From the NCBI GenBank assembly GCA_902485915.1, contig CABTMH010000004.1, positions 1-33,582 of the forward strand: a stretch of 33,582 nt of DNA. Direction: 5' to 3'. Source of the DNA: an uncultured Oribacterium sp. (lineage in GTDB: Bacteria; Bacillota; Clostridia; Lachnospirales; Lachnospiraceae). The translations under genes and the position numbers were made by a program. Below are positions 1 through 8,442 of the stretch, piece by piece (position 1 is the first letter of the stretch; every line of letters starts with the position of its first letter). The notes beneath the pieces were generated by a model that ran no database searches, was not told where the DNA came from, and saw only the letters and a list, made by a program, of their open reading frames with translations.

Positions 1-651
1 GCACAGGCCTTCATCCTGGGCGCAGACTTCATCGGTGACGATTCTGTCGCGATGATCCTCGGCGATAACATCTTCTCCGGTCACGGCTTCAAGAAGGCAC
101 TCCGTCAGGCCGCAGCGAAGGAATCCGGCGCGACCGTCTTCGGCTACTATGTCGATGATCCGGAGCGTTTCGGTATCGTCGCCTTCGACGAGAACGGAAA
201 GGCCATCTCCATCGAGGAGAAGCCGGAGCACCCGAAGTCCAACTACTGTGTCACGGGTCTCTACTTCTATGATAACCGCGTCGTAGAGTATGCGAAGAAC
301 CTGAAGCCATCCGCACGTGGTGAGCTCGAGATCACCGACCTTAACCGCATCTACCTCGAGAACGGTGAGCTTGACGTCACCCTGCTCGGACAGGGCTTCA
401 CCTGGCTCGACACCGGAACCCACGAGTCTCTCGTCGATGCGACGAACTTCGTCCGCACCATCGAGACACACGAGCATCGTAAGATCGCATGCCTCGAGGA
501 GATCGCGTATCTCAACGGCTGGATCGGCCGCGATAAGGTCGAGGAAGCCTACGAGATGTATAAGAAGAACGAGTACGGCAAGTACCTGAAGGACGTGCTC
601 GACGGCAAGTATGTCGATAAGATCACAGAGCAGAACGAGCTCGGTAAGTAA
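1..651 (+). CDS. rfbA: Glucose-1-phosphate thymidylyltransferase, 3' part
   Basis: Makes dTDP-glucose from glucose-1-phosphate and dTTP, the first step of the dTDP-rhamnose and dTDP-deoxysugar pathway in the cytoplasm. The frame is open from the first base of the window, so 216 residues are visible and roughly the first 75-80, including the nucleotide-binding GxGTRL loop, lie upstream. The visible part starts in the conserved stretch AQAFILGADFIGDDSVAMIL, followed by GDNIFSGHGF, and ends in the typical RfbA tail (EEIAYLNGWI, then the Lys-rich end). The sugar-site region EEKPEHPKSNYCVTGLYFYD and the WLDTGTHESL segment are present. rfbB follows after 98 bp in the same direction. Identification is from family-wide motifs and is secure; only the N-terminus is unseen. 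Confidence 0.97.
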   Translation, partial: AQAFILGADFIGDDSVAMILGDNIFSGHGFKKALRQAAAKESGATVFGYYVDDPERFGIVAFDENGKAISIEEKPEHPKSNYCVTGLYFYDNRVVEYAKNLKPSARGELEITDLNRIYLENGELDVTLLGQGFTWLDTGTHESLVDATNFVRTIETHEHRKIACLEEIAYLNGWIGRDKVEEAYEMYKKNEYGKYLKDVLDGKYVDKITEQNELGK

Positions 652-749
652 TCATAGCTGAGAGAGGCTCTGAAATCAGCGATGATCATAAACGGCAGTC
701 TCCGGCACGAAGCGCCCGGACAGCCGATGATCCAGGAAAGGAAAGTAAT

Positions 750-1781
750 ATGAAATATATCGTAACCGGTGGCGCCGGGTTTATCGGCGGCAACTTCATG
801 CACTTCGCAGTCAACACCTATCCGGAGGATATGTGGATCTGTCTCGATGCCCTGACCTATGCAGGTAACCTCGAGACCCTCGCACCACTCGAGGGCAAGC
901 CGAACTACAAGTTCGTCAAGGGCGACATCGCCGACCGCGCGTTCGTCTTCCAGCTTTTCGAGGAGGAGAAGCCGGATGTCATCATCAACTTCGCTGCGGA
1001 GTCTCACGTAGACCGTTCCGTGACGAACCCGGACATCTTCCTTCAGACGAACGTCGGTGGTACCGTGACCCTGCTCGACGCCTGCAAGAAGTACGGCATC
1101 CAGCGTTATCATCAGGTGTCCACCGATGAGGTATACGGCGACCTGCCACTGGACCGTCCGGACCTCTTCTTCACCGAGGATAACAAGATCAAGGCATCTT
1201 CCCCGTACTCCGCATCGAAGGCAAGTGCAGACCTCTTCGTCATGGCGTACCACAGAACCTTCGGTATCCCGGTGACGATCTCACGCTGCTCGAACAACTA
1301 CGGCCCGTATCACTTCCCGGAGAAGCTGATCCCGCTCGTCATCTCCAGAGCGCTCAATGATGAGAAGATTCCTGTATATGGCAACGGCGCAAACGTACGT
1401 GACTGGCTCTATGTCACCGATCACTGCAAGGCCATCGACCTGATCGTCCGGAAGGGTAAGCCAGGTGAGGTCTACAACATCGGCGGACACAATGAGCGCA
1501 CGAACCTCGAGGTCGTGAAGACCATCCTGAAGGCGCTCGGCAAGCCAGAGTCACTCATCGAGTATGTAAAGGACAGACCAGGCCATGATCTCCGCTATGC
1601 GATGGACCCGACGAAGATCGAGACCGAGCTCGGCTGGCAGCCGGAGTACACCTTCGATACCGGTATCCCTGTCACGATCGACTGGTATCTCAACAACAAG
1701 GAGTGGTGGGAGCACATCGTTTCCGGTGAGTACCAGAGCTACTTCGAGAAGATGTATGTACAGGGTAAGGGTCTTCAGTAA
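750..1781 (+). CDS. rfbB: dTDP-glucose 4,6-dehydratase
   Basis: Converts dTDP-glucose to dTDP-4-keto-6-deoxyglucose, the branch point for rhamnose and for 4-amino sugars. It is a short-chain dehydrogenase of the extended type, 343 residues, the usual length. The NAD-binding GGAGFIG lies at residues 7-13, the catalytic triad region T125-D126-E127 is present, and the YxxxK pair is Y153/K157. The start has an AGGAAAGG ribosome binding site just upstream. It follows rfbA and is closed by a terminator at 1793-1829, so rfbA-rfbB appear to form one transcript end. Its product could also feed the aminotransferase at 14868-15974, which is inference. Confidence 0.98.
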   Translation: MKYIVTGGAGFIGGNFMHFAVNTYPEDMWICLDALTYAGNLETLAPLEGKPNYKFVKGDIADRAFVFQLFEEEKPDVIINFAAESHVDRSVTNPDIFLQTNVGGTVTLLDACKKYGIQRYHQVSTDEVYGDLPLDRPDLFFTEDNKIKASSPYSASKASADLFVMAYHRTFGIPVTISRCSNNYGPYHFPEKLIPLVISRALNDEKIPVYGNGANVRDWLYVTDHCKAIDLIVRKGKPGEVYNIGGHNERTNLEVVKTILKALGKPESLIEYVKDRPGHDLRYAMDPTKIETELGWQPEYTFDTGIPVTIDWYLNNKEWWEHIVSGEYQSYFEKMYVQGKGLQ

Positions 1782-1792
1782 ATAGCCGATTC

Positions 1793-1829
1793 ATCCCTCG
1801 CATGTATATGTGAGGGATTTGCTTTTTTT
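1793..1829 (+). terminator. Rho-independent terminator after rfbB
   Basis: An 11-bp stem with one G-U wobble (atccctcgcat, 1793-1803, with atgtgagggat, 1808-1818) and a gtat loop is followed by a T-rich run ending in seven Ts. It lies 11 bp after the rfbB stop, so rfbD probably has a separate promoter or depends on read-through. Confidence 0.88.
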
Positions 1830-1862
1830 AGGCTGAAAATAAAACACGGACATGTCATGGCA

Positions 1863-1948
1863 GACAGTTCGCAGGCGGTGGATGGCATACCGGAAGCATG
1901 CGTGGATGCCGTCGGTACAGGACAGCCCGCGAACGATGGATGGCATAC
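1863..1948 (+). repeat. Imperfect 28-bp direct repeat in the rfbD leader
   Basis: Two 28-bp copies, 1863-1890 and 1921-1948, start 58 bp apart and match at 22 of 28 positions without gaps. Both end in the identical block tggatggcatac. They fill the space between the rfbB terminator and the rfbD ribosome binding site. The role is unknown; a local duplication or a pair of protein-binding sites are both possible. Confidence 0.6.
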
Positions 1949-1962
1949 GAAAGAGGTTTTTT

Positions 1963-2886
1963 ATGAAAGTATTTGTAACAGGTGTGAATGGTCAGCTCGG
2001 TCACGATGTGATGAACGAACTCGCAAAGCGCGGCTATGAGGGCGTCGGCACGGACATCCAGCCGGTGTACAGTGGTGTGATGGATGATTCGGCGGTGACC
2101 CGTATGCCGTATGTGCAAATGGATATCACGAATCGTGCCCAGGTTTCCTCCATCATCCGTGAGCTTCATCCGGATGTCATCGTGCACTGTGCGGCCTGGA
2201 CTGCGGTCGATGCCGCAGAGGATGAAGCGAACCGTCCGAAGGTAAAGGCGATCAATGTCGATGGCGTGCAGAACATCGCCGATGCCGCGAAGCTCGTGGA
2301 TGCGAAGATGATCTATATCTCCACCGATTACGTCTTCGACGGTCAGGGTGAGACCCCATGGCAGCCGGACTGTGAGGATTATGCGCCGCTCAACTACTAT
2401 GGTGAGACGAAGCTCGGCGGTGAGCAGGCCGTCGCGCGGACCCTCGAGAAGTATTTCATCGTCCGCATCGCCTGGGTCTTCGGCCTCAACGGAAAGAACT
2501 TCATCAAAACCATGCTGAACGTCGGAAAAACTCATGATACCGTACGTGTGGTCATGGATCAGATCGGTACACCGACCTATACACTGGACCTCGCACGACT
2601 GCTCGTGGACATGCTGGAGACCGAGAAGTACGGCTACTACCATGCAACCAACGAGGGCGGCTATATCAGCTGGTATGATTTCACGAAGGAAATCTACCGT
2701 CAGGCCGGCTATACCACGAAGGTCGTGCCGGTGACCAGTGCCGAGTACGGCGCGAGTGTGGCGGCCCGTCCGTTCAACTCCCGCCTTGATAAGTCGAAGC
2801 TTCGTGAGGCCGGATTCACACCGCTCCCGACCTGGCAGGATGCCGTCGGCCGCTATCTCGAGGCGCTGAAGAGCAGCGAAATTTAA
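1963..2886 (+). CDS. rfbD: dTDP-4-dehydrorhamnose reductase
   Basis: Reduces dTDP-4-keto-L-rhamnose to dTDP-L-rhamnose, the last step of the rhamnose donor pathway. An ATG at 1963 gives 307 residues and places the nucleotide-binding GVNGQLG at residues 7-13, as expected for the family; a GAGG ribosome binding site sits 7 bases upstream. The frame is open further upstream to 1852, but those 37 codons cover the direct-repeat leader and have no family resemblance, so the shorter start was chosen. The catalytic YxxxK pair is Y146/K150 and ISTDYVFDG is present. rfbC, the 3,5-epimerase that makes its substrate, is not in the window and may lie upstream of rfbA. Confidence 0.96.
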   Translation: MKVFVTGVNGQLGHDVMNELAKRGYEGVGTDIQPVYSGVMDDSAVTRMPYVQMDITNRAQVSSIIRELHPDVIVHCAAWTAVDAAEDEANRPKVKAINVDGVQNIADAAKLVDAKMIYISTDYVFDGQGETPWQPDCEDYAPLNYYGETKLGGEQAVARTLEKYFIVRIAWVFGLNGKNFIKTMLNVGKTHDTVRVVMDQIGTPTYTLDLARLLVDMLETEKYGYYHATNEGGYISWYDFTKEIYRQAGYTTKVVPVTSAEYGASVAARPFNSRLDKSKLREAGFTPLPTWQDAVGRYLEALKSSEI

Positions 2887-2903
2887 TCAGTTACTCTTCC
2901 CTC

Positions 2904-2949
2904 GTCAACTGGATTCAGGCAGGGCCCCCTATCGGATCAGTACATGAGT
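2904..2949 (+). repeat. Intergenic structured repeat, copy 1
   Basis: A 46-bp block between rfbD and glmM whose ends, gtcaactggattc and gatcagtacatgagt, recur after leuA (6231-6271). The first block is identical in both copies and the second has one change. The ends can pair imperfectly (actg with cagt), and flanking gttact/agtaac pairs around this copy. It looks like a short dispersed palindromic repeat; no coding capacity is apparent. Confidence 0.65.
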
Positions 2950-2985
2950 AGACAGTAACATTTATGACAGCAGAAGGAGAAAATA

Positions 2986-4350
2986 ATGGGAAAATATTTT
3001 GGAACTGATGGTTACCGTGGTGAGGCCAATGTCAATCTGACGGCCGACAGTGCCTTCCGTGTAGGCAAGTTCCTCGGATGGTACTATGGACAGCAGAAGA
3101 AAAACGGCGAGCACTGCCGCATCGTCATCGGTAAGGATACGAGACGTTCCAGCTATATGTTTGAATATGCGATCGCCGCAGGTATCACTGCGACCGGTGC
3201 AGATGCCTGCCTCCTGCATGTGACGACGACCCCGTCCGTCGCCTATGTGGCCCGCTCGGAGGACTTCGACTGTGGTGTGATGATCTCCGCCTCCCATAAT
3301 CCGTACTATGATAACGGCATCAAGGTCATCAACGGAAACGGCGAGAAGCTCGGCGATGATGTCATAAAGAAGATCGAGGATTACCTCGACGGTGTAACCC
3401 CAGAGGTGCCGCTGACGACCCGTGCGGATATCGGACGCACCATCGATTTCGCGGCCGGCCGGAACCGCTACATCGGTTACCTCATCTCGCTGGCTACGCA
3501 CAGCTTCAAGGGAAAGAAGGTCGCCCTCGACTGCTCGAACGGCTCCGCATCTTCGATTGCGAAGTCCGTCTTCGATGCACTCGGTGCCGATACCCATGTC
3601 ATCCATAACGAGCCGAACGGAACAAACATCAACGATAAGTGCGGATCGACCCACATCGAGTCACTTCAGAAGTATGTCGTGGAGCAGGGTTGTGATGTCG
3701 GCTTCGCTTACGACGGTGATGCAGATCGCTGCCTCGCCGTCGATGAGGATGGTCGTGTCGTCAACGGCGACCAGATCATGTATGTCTGTGGCTGCTACAT
3801 GAAGGAGCAGGGGCAGCTGCAGGATAACACCATCGTGACCACCGTCATGTCGAACTTCGGACTTTATAAGGCCCTCGATGAGGTCGGTATCCGGTATGAG
3901 AAGACGAAGGTCGGCGACCGTTTCGTCTATGAGAACATGTCACAGAACGGTTTCTCCCTCGGTGGAGAGCAGTCCGGACACATCATCTTCCTGCGTCATG
4001 CGACGACCGGTGATGGTATCCTGACCTCCATCAAGGTGATGGAGACGATGCTTGCGAAGAAGCAGTCCCTGAAGCAGCTGGCGGCTCCGTTTGTCGTCTT
4101 CCCGCAGGTACTGAAGAACGTGCGCGTCCTCGATAAGGAGACGGCACAGAACAACCCGGCGGTGCAGAAGGCGGTACAGGAGGTGACCGAGGCCCTCGGA
4201 AACGATGGTCGTATCCTCCTTCGTGCATCCGGCACCGAGCCACTCGTACGTGTCATGGTGGAGGCGGACACACAGGAGAAGTGTGAGCGTTATGTCGATC
4301 AGGTTATCGCAGTTATGAACAAAGAGGGACTGGTCCTCACCGTTCAGTAA
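2986..4350 (+). CDS. glmM: Phosphoglucosamine mutase
   Basis: Interconverts glucosamine-6-phosphate and glucosamine-1-phosphate on the way to UDP-GlcNAc, feeding peptidoglycan and surface glycans. It belongs to the alpha-D-phosphohexomutase family, 454 residues, normal for GlmM. Visible motifs in order: FGTDGYRG near the N-terminus, the phosphoserine loop SASHNP with S103, the metal loop DGDADR around residue 244, the sugar loop GEQSGH around 328 and the phosphate-binding RASGTEPLVR around 413. The Gln in GEQSGH points to GlmM rather than phosphomannomutase. An AGAAGGAGA ribosome binding site precedes the ATG. It sits between rfbD and leuA, consistent with precursor supply for the locus. Confidence 0.93.
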   Translation: MGKYFGTDGYRGEANVNLTADSAFRVGKFLGWYYGQQKKNGEHCRIVIGKDTRRSSYMFEYAIAAGITATGADACLLHVTTTPSVAYVARSEDFDCGVMISASHNPYYDNGIKVINGNGEKLGDDVIKKIEDYLDGVTPEVPLTTRADIGRTIDFAAGRNRYIGYLISLATHSFKGKKVALDCSNGSASSIAKSVFDALGADTHVIHNEPNGTNINDKCGSTHIESLQKYVVEQGCDVGFAYDGDADRCLAVDEDGRVVNGDQIMYVCGCYMKEQGQLQDNTIVTTVMSNFGLYKALDEVGIRYEKTKVGDRFVYENMSQNGFSLGGEQSGHIIFLRHATTGDGILTSIKVMETMLAKKQSLKQLAAPFVVFPQVLKNVRVLDKETAQNNPAVQKAVQEVTEALGNDGRILLRASGTEPLVRVMVEADTQEKCERYVDQVIAVMNKEGLVLTVQ

Positions 4351-4359
4351 CGTTATAAT
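4331..4359 (+). promoter_or_regulatory. Possible promoter before leuA
   Basis: A perfect tataat at 4354-4359 lies just after the glmM stop, in the local sequence cgttataat. The hexamer 17 bp upstream (tggtcc) is a poor -35 box, so support is weak. The same cgttataat string occurs before the GT8 gene at 6342-6349. Confidence 0.35.
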
Positions 4360-4455
4360 GTTTAATTATACCGATATGTCTACACATAACCGTACGACAT
4401 AGATGATAGAGCAAGACATAATAGAGAAGACTTTCAAGGAAAGGAAGCTGCAGCT

Positions 4456-6207
4456 ATGTTAAATTACAAGCGTTACAGACGTTTTCCGGCGTTCAAATAT
4501 CCGGAAAGAACCTGGATGGATAAGGAAATCACGGAGGCACCGATCTGGTGCTCCGTCGATCTACGTGATGGTAACCAGGCACTGGTGGATCCGATGAGCG
4601 TAGAGGAGAAGATCGAGTTTTTCCAGATGCTTGTAAAGCTGGGCTTCAAAGAAATCGAGGTGGGCTTCCCTGCAGCATCCCAGATCGAGTATGACTTCCT
4701 GCGTCAGCTGATCGAGCGGAAGATGATCCCGGAGGATGTGACCGTACAGGTGCTGGTGCAGTGCCGTGCTGAGCAGCTCGAGCGTACCTTCGACTGCCTC
4801 GCAGGTCTCGGGAAGGCCATCGTCCACATCTATAACTCCACGTCCGTTCTTCAGAGAGATGTGGTGTTCCATAAGAGTAAGGAAGAAATCATTGACATCG
4901 CGCTGGCCGGTACTCAGCTCGTAAAGAAGTATGCCGCCGGCTTCCCGGGCCACATCCGCCTCGAGTATTCGCCGGAGTCCTTCACGGGCACCGAGATGGA
5001 TTACGCGGCTGATATCTGTAACGCCGTGCTCGACGCATGGGAGTGCGGTGAGGGCCGCGAGGTCATCATCAACCTGCCGTCTACGGTAGAGATGAACACC
5101 CCAAACGTCTACGCAGATCAGATCGAGTACATGTCGAAGCATCTCAAGAACCGTGAGCATGTGATTCTTTCCGTGCATCCGCATAACGATCGTGGCGAGG
5201 GTGTCGCTTCTACAGAGCTCGCGCTGCTCGCCGGTGCAGACCGTGTCGAGGGTACCCTCTTCGGAAACGGTGAGCGTACGGGCAATGTTGACATCCTGAC
5301 GCTCGCCTATAACATGTTCTCTCAGGGCGTGGATCCGAAGCTTGCGCTCGAGGATATCAACAGCATCAAGGAAGTCTATGAGCGCTGCACGAAGATGACG
5401 ATCCCACCGAGACAGCCGTATGCCGGTGCGCTGGTATTTACGGCCTTCTCCGGTTCGCACCAGGATGCCATCAACAAGGGCGTACAGGCGATGAATGAGC
5501 GTCAGAGCACGATCTGGGAGGTTCCGTACCTGCCGATCGATCCGGCCGACATCGGCCGCAAGTACGAGCCGATCGTCCGTATCAACAGCCAGTCCGGTAA
5601 GGGCGGTGTCGCCTTCGTCATGGATGCGCAGTTCGGCTACAAGCTGCCGAAGGGCATGCAGCGTGAGTTTGCGGATTATATCCAGGCTCTGTCGGAGCAG
5701 GAGGGCGAGGTGTCACCACAGGAAATCTACGATATCTTCCAGGCAGAGTACGTCGAGACGAAGGAGCCGATCCACTTCAAGAACATCCGTACCACCGATA
5801 CCGAGAACGGAGACGATACCTATACCACGATGGCACATGTCACCTATCTCAATCATGGCAGCATGCAGCAGTTCGATGGTGTCGGTAACGGACCGATCGA
5901 TGCGGTGATCGCCGGACTCGCCGAGGAGCTGAAGATCGACATAAAGGTCCTCGATTACCAGGAGCATGCGCTGGGCTCCGGCTCGAATGTAAAGGCGGTT
6001 TCCTATATCCACCTGCTGGATGTGAAGACCGGAAAGACGAGCTATGGTGTCGGCTTAAGCTCCAACATCACACGTTCTTCGATCCGCGGACTTTTCAGTG
6101 CGGTGAACCGCATGTTCTTCCCGGAGGAAGCAGAGGCGGCCGGAAAGAAGCGTGTCGAGCAGAAGAAGGCCGGACAGAATCCACGGGATCTCTTCGGAAA
6201 TTCCTGA
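4456..6207 (+). CDS. leuA: 2-isopropylmalate synthase (LeuA, type 2)
   Basis: Condenses 2-ketoisovalerate with acetyl-CoA, the committed step of leucine synthesis. At 583 residues it matches the longer type-2 LeuA. The HMGL-like barrel carries DLRDGNQ at residues 35-41, the metal-binding HPHND at 241-245 and GTLFGNGERTGNVD around 266-279; a C-terminal regulatory domain follows from about 440, with GSGSNVKAVSYIH. An AAGGAAAGGAAG ribosome binding site precedes the ATG. The 105-bp upstream gap shows no T-box or leader peptide that I could recognise. It has no obvious metabolic tie to the glycan genes around it and is probably a housekeeping gene caught in the locus. Confidence 0.95.
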   Translation: MLNYKRYRRFPAFKYPERTWMDKEITEAPIWCSVDLRDGNQALVDPMSVEEKIEFFQMLVKLGFKEIEVGFPAASQIEYDFLRQLIERKMIPEDVTVQVLVQCRAEQLERTFDCLAGLGKAIVHIYNSTSVLQRDVVFHKSKEEIIDIALAGTQLVKKYAAGFPGHIRLEYSPESFTGTEMDYAADICNAVLDAWECGEGREVIINLPSTVEMNTPNVYADQIEYMSKHLKNREHVILSVHPHNDRGEGVASTELALLAGADRVEGTLFGNGERTGNVDILTLAYNMFSQGVDPKLALEDINSIKEVYERCTKMTIPPRQPYAGALVFTAFSGSHQDAINKGVQAMNERQSTIWEVPYLPIDPADIGRKYEPIVRINSQSGKGGVAFVMDAQFGYKLPKGMQREFADYIQALSEQEGEVSPQEIYDIFQAEYVETKEPIHFKNIRTTDTENGDDTYTTMAHVTYLNHGSMQQFDGVGNGPIDAVIAGLAEELKIDIKVLDYQEHALGSGSNVKAVSYIHLLDVKTGKTSYGVGLSSNITRSSIRGLFSAVNRMFFPEEAEAAGKKRVEQKKAGQNPRDLFGNS

Positions 6208-6230
6208 ATTAACATTGGCACTGATCACTT

Positions 6231-6271
6231 GTCAACTGGATTCCGGCCCCTAGCCTGATCAGTACACGAGT
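6231..6271 (+). repeat. Intergenic structured repeat, copy 2
   Basis: Second copy of the repeat seen at 2904-2949, here 41 bp, sharing gtcaactggattc and gatcagtacacgagt. The flank cacttgt pairs with acgagtg allowing one G-U wobble, so the repeat can fold as a hairpin. It lies between leuA and its terminator. Confidence 0.65.
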
Positions 6272-6295
6272 GAACCGTAAATAAACATGCCCTGA

Positions 6296-6328
6296 GAGGC
6301 TGTCGCAGAGCGACAGCCTCTTCTTTAT
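6296..6328 (+). terminator. Rho-independent terminator after leuA
   Basis: A perfect 11-bp stem (gaggctgtcgc, 6296-6306, with gcgacagcctc, 6310-6320) and a three-base loop are followed by ttctttatt. This marks the end of the precursor/leuA block and the boundary to glycan module A. Confidence 0.92.
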
Positions 6329-6349
6329 TATCTGAAATTACGTTATAAT
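6321..6349 (+). promoter_or_regulatory. Possible promoter of glycan module A
   Basis: A perfect tataat at 6344-6349 with ttcttt 17 bp upstream (6321-6326) precedes the GT8 gene by about 40 bp. The -35 is poor and overlaps the terminator tail, but the position directly after a terminator makes a promoter here likely. Confidence 0.45.
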
Positions 6350-6387
6350 AGTGTGAATTATGCAACTATGTGTAGAAAGGCTTTATC

Positions 6388-7362
6388 ATGAATATCGTGT
6401 ATGCATCCGACGAAGGATACTGCCAGCATATGGCGGTGTCCATCGTATCTCTGATAGAACATAATAAAAGTGAGCAGCTGACCTTCCACATCCTGTCCGA
6501 CGGGATCTCGATGGAGAAGGAGGATCAGCTTCGTGCCATGGTCCGTGGCTATGGAAAGAAGATCGTCTTCTATCCGATCGAGCATCTGATGGAGGAGCTG
6601 AAGGGACAGATCTATGGTCTCGATACGGGACGCTTCCGCATCACGACGCTTGCGCGTCTACAGATGGGCTCGATTCTGCCGCGGATGGTGACGAAGGCGC
6701 TGTACCTCGACTGTGATACCGTGGTGCTGCGTTCGATCGCACCGCTCTATCGTCTGCATCTCGAGGATGATATGGCGGCGATGGCGGCAGAACCGACCAT
6801 CTATCCGGAGGTGAAGGAGAGGATCGGCCTCACGGAGGAGGATACCTACTTTAATGCCGGTATGCTGCTCATGAATCTCTCGGCATGGCGACTCGAGGAT
6901 ATGGAGGCGAACTGCTTCGCCTACTATAATCAGATGGGCGGTCAGCTGCCGTTTAACGATCAGGATGTCCTGAATCATGTGCTGAAGGGACGCATCCGGC
7001 GTGTCAGCCAGACCTATGACTTCATCACGAATTACTACTACTTCCGCTATGCGACGCTCTGTGCGAAGTCTGCATCCTTCGCCCTCGGTGAGTCGAAGGA
7101 GAGCTTCCATCTCGCGAAGCATCATCCGGTCATCGTGCACTTTGCTTCGGATGAGCGTCCGTGGAACCGTGGAAACCTCAACCACTATACGCGCGCCTAC
7201 GATAAATACCTGAAGAAGACCCCGTTTGCCGGCGCTGCCCGTGTGAAGGGAAAGGAAGCCTACATGGCCCTCTATCATGCGATGAACATCGCGACCTTCC
7301 TGTGCCCGCAGGTACGACAGTATATCTCAGACAGGTACTATCATGAACAGATTGAAAAATAA
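6388..7362 (+). CDS. Family 8 glycosyltransferase
   Basis: A retaining glycosyltransferase of the GT8/LgtC type, probably adding glucose or galactose from a UDP-sugar to a lipid-linked glycan at the cytoplasmic membrane face. The 324 residues begin with the nucleotide-binding NIVYASDEGY, carry the metal-binding DxD as D108-C109-D110 in LYLDCDTVV, then FNAGMLLMNL and FNDQDVLN. The C-terminal HxxGxxKPW motif of the family appears as a variant, HFASDERPW, at 251-259, with Ser for Gly and Arg for Lys. Its end overlaps the next gene by 20 bp, so the two are translationally linked. Sugar and acceptor cannot be read from sequence. Confidence 0.9.
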   Translation: MNIVYASDEGYCQHMAVSIVSLIEHNKSEQLTFHILSDGISMEKEDQLRAMVRGYGKKIVFYPIEHLMEELKGQIYGLDTGRFRITTLARLQMGSILPRMVTKALYLDCDTVVLRSIAPLYRLHLEDDMAAMAAEPTIYPEVKERIGLTEEDTYFNAGMLLMNLSAWRLEDMEANCFAYYNQMGGQLPFNDQDVLNHVLKGRIRRVSQTYDFITNYYYFRYATLCAKSASFALGESKESFHLAKHHPVIVHFASDERPWNRGNLNHYTRAYDKYLKKTPFAGAARVKGKEAYMALYHAMNIATFLCPQVRQYISDRYYHEQIEK

Positions 7363-8326
7363 AAAAATACTCCTGATCATGCCGTTCTTCTATCACTATG
7401 AGGATGCGATCCGGGCGCATCTCGAGCAGGCCGGTGCAGTGGTTTGGCTCGTGGATACGAACATCCATGCCTACGGACTCGGAAAGAAGCTCGTCATGTT
7501 CTATACGAAGGCACTCCGCGACCGGTTGGTGTACCGCTACTATGCGCACGCACTCCGGGATGTGCCGGATACCCTCGACGAGGTCATGATCATCAAGGGC
7601 ACCTGGATGACCGATGAGGTCCTGCACGCGCTGCAGGCACGGTTTACATCGGCGGATTTCCGTATCTTCCACTGGGACAGTGTCGCGACCTTCCCGGATC
7701 AGCTCCGCATCAACCGCTTCTTCACGAAGATCTATACCTTCGATCCGGTGGACGCCGCGCAGTATGGCTGGATCTACCGTCCGACCTTCTTCGAGGAGGA
7801 GATCTGCCACCCATCGGAGGAGAAGCGCTACGACTTTCTGCTCATCTGTTCGATGCATACGCGTCGGATGGAGGTGCTCCGGAAGCTGAAGGCGCTCGCG
7901 GAGAAGCGGCAGAAAACACTTTACAGCTACATCTATGTGCCGCGGCTCCAGTACATCCGGGAGACGCTGCTCCGGCATAATCCGCTCTATGAGGGGGCCC
8001 GGGACGCACTGCATTTCCAGCCGCTCCCGCAGGCGGAGACCTATGCGCTTTATCCGCACACCCGCTGCATCGTGGATTATACCTTTCCGCAGCAGAACGG
8101 CTTCAGCATGCGGACCTACGATGCCATGGGCTGCCACTGCAAGCTCCTCACGAACAACCCGCATGTGAAGGACGCGGATTTCTATGATCCGCAGAACATC
8201 TATGTCTATGACCCGGATCACTTCGAAATTCCGGCGGATTTTCTGGAAACCCCGTATCGGGCGCTGCCAGTGGAAATCTATGATCGCTACCGGCTCGACG
8301 GCTTCCTGCAGGAGCTGTTCGGCTGA
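7343..8326 (+). CDS. CgeB-like putative glycosyltransferase
   Basis: A 327-residue soluble protein starting inside the end of the GT8 gene. The N-terminal half (ILLIMPFFYHYEDAIRAHLE, then FRIFHWDSVATFPD) and the C-terminal half (CIVDYTFPQQNGFSMRTYDA, then a TNNPH segment) resemble the two Rossmann-like halves of CgeB/GT4-like enzymes in Gram-positive glycan clusters, where the second half normally binds the nucleotide sugar. I see no signal peptide or membrane segment. The position between a GT8 and a GT2 supports a role in module A glycan assembly, but the family assignment rests on overall pattern and is less secure than for its neighbours. Confidence 0.6.
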   Translation: MNRLKNKKILLIMPFFYHYEDAIRAHLEQAGAVVWLVDTNIHAYGLGKKLVMFYTKALRDRLVYRYYAHALRDVPDTLDEVMIIKGTWMTDEVLHALQARFTSADFRIFHWDSVATFPDQLRINRFFTKIYTFDPVDAAQYGWIYRPTFFEEEICHPSEEKRYDFLLICSMHTRRMEVLRKLKALAEKRQKTLYSYIYVPRLQYIRETLLRHNPLYEGARDALHFQPLPQAETYALYPHTRCIVDYTFPQQNGFSMRTYDAMGCHCKLLTNNPHVKDADFYDPQNIYVYDPDHFEIPADFLETPYRALPVEIYDRYRLDGFLQELFG

Positions 8327-8442
8327 GGCGAGGCGGGCAGACAGGCTTCTATGACATGCGTGGCGGCGAGCGAGGATGCTTCGTCGTAGACATTGACCAC
8401 GTACAGCGATGAAACGAGAAACAGAAGGAGAGAAAAGACAGG

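Noticed and set aside
1852..1962. Longer rfbD start
   Set aside because: The added 37 residues come from the repeat-bearing leader and would push the nucleotide-binding motif away from the N-terminus.
4351..4455. T-box or leucine leader peptide before leuA
   Set aside because: The 105-bp gap has no T-box consensus, Leu-codon run or attenuator hairpin that I could recognise.
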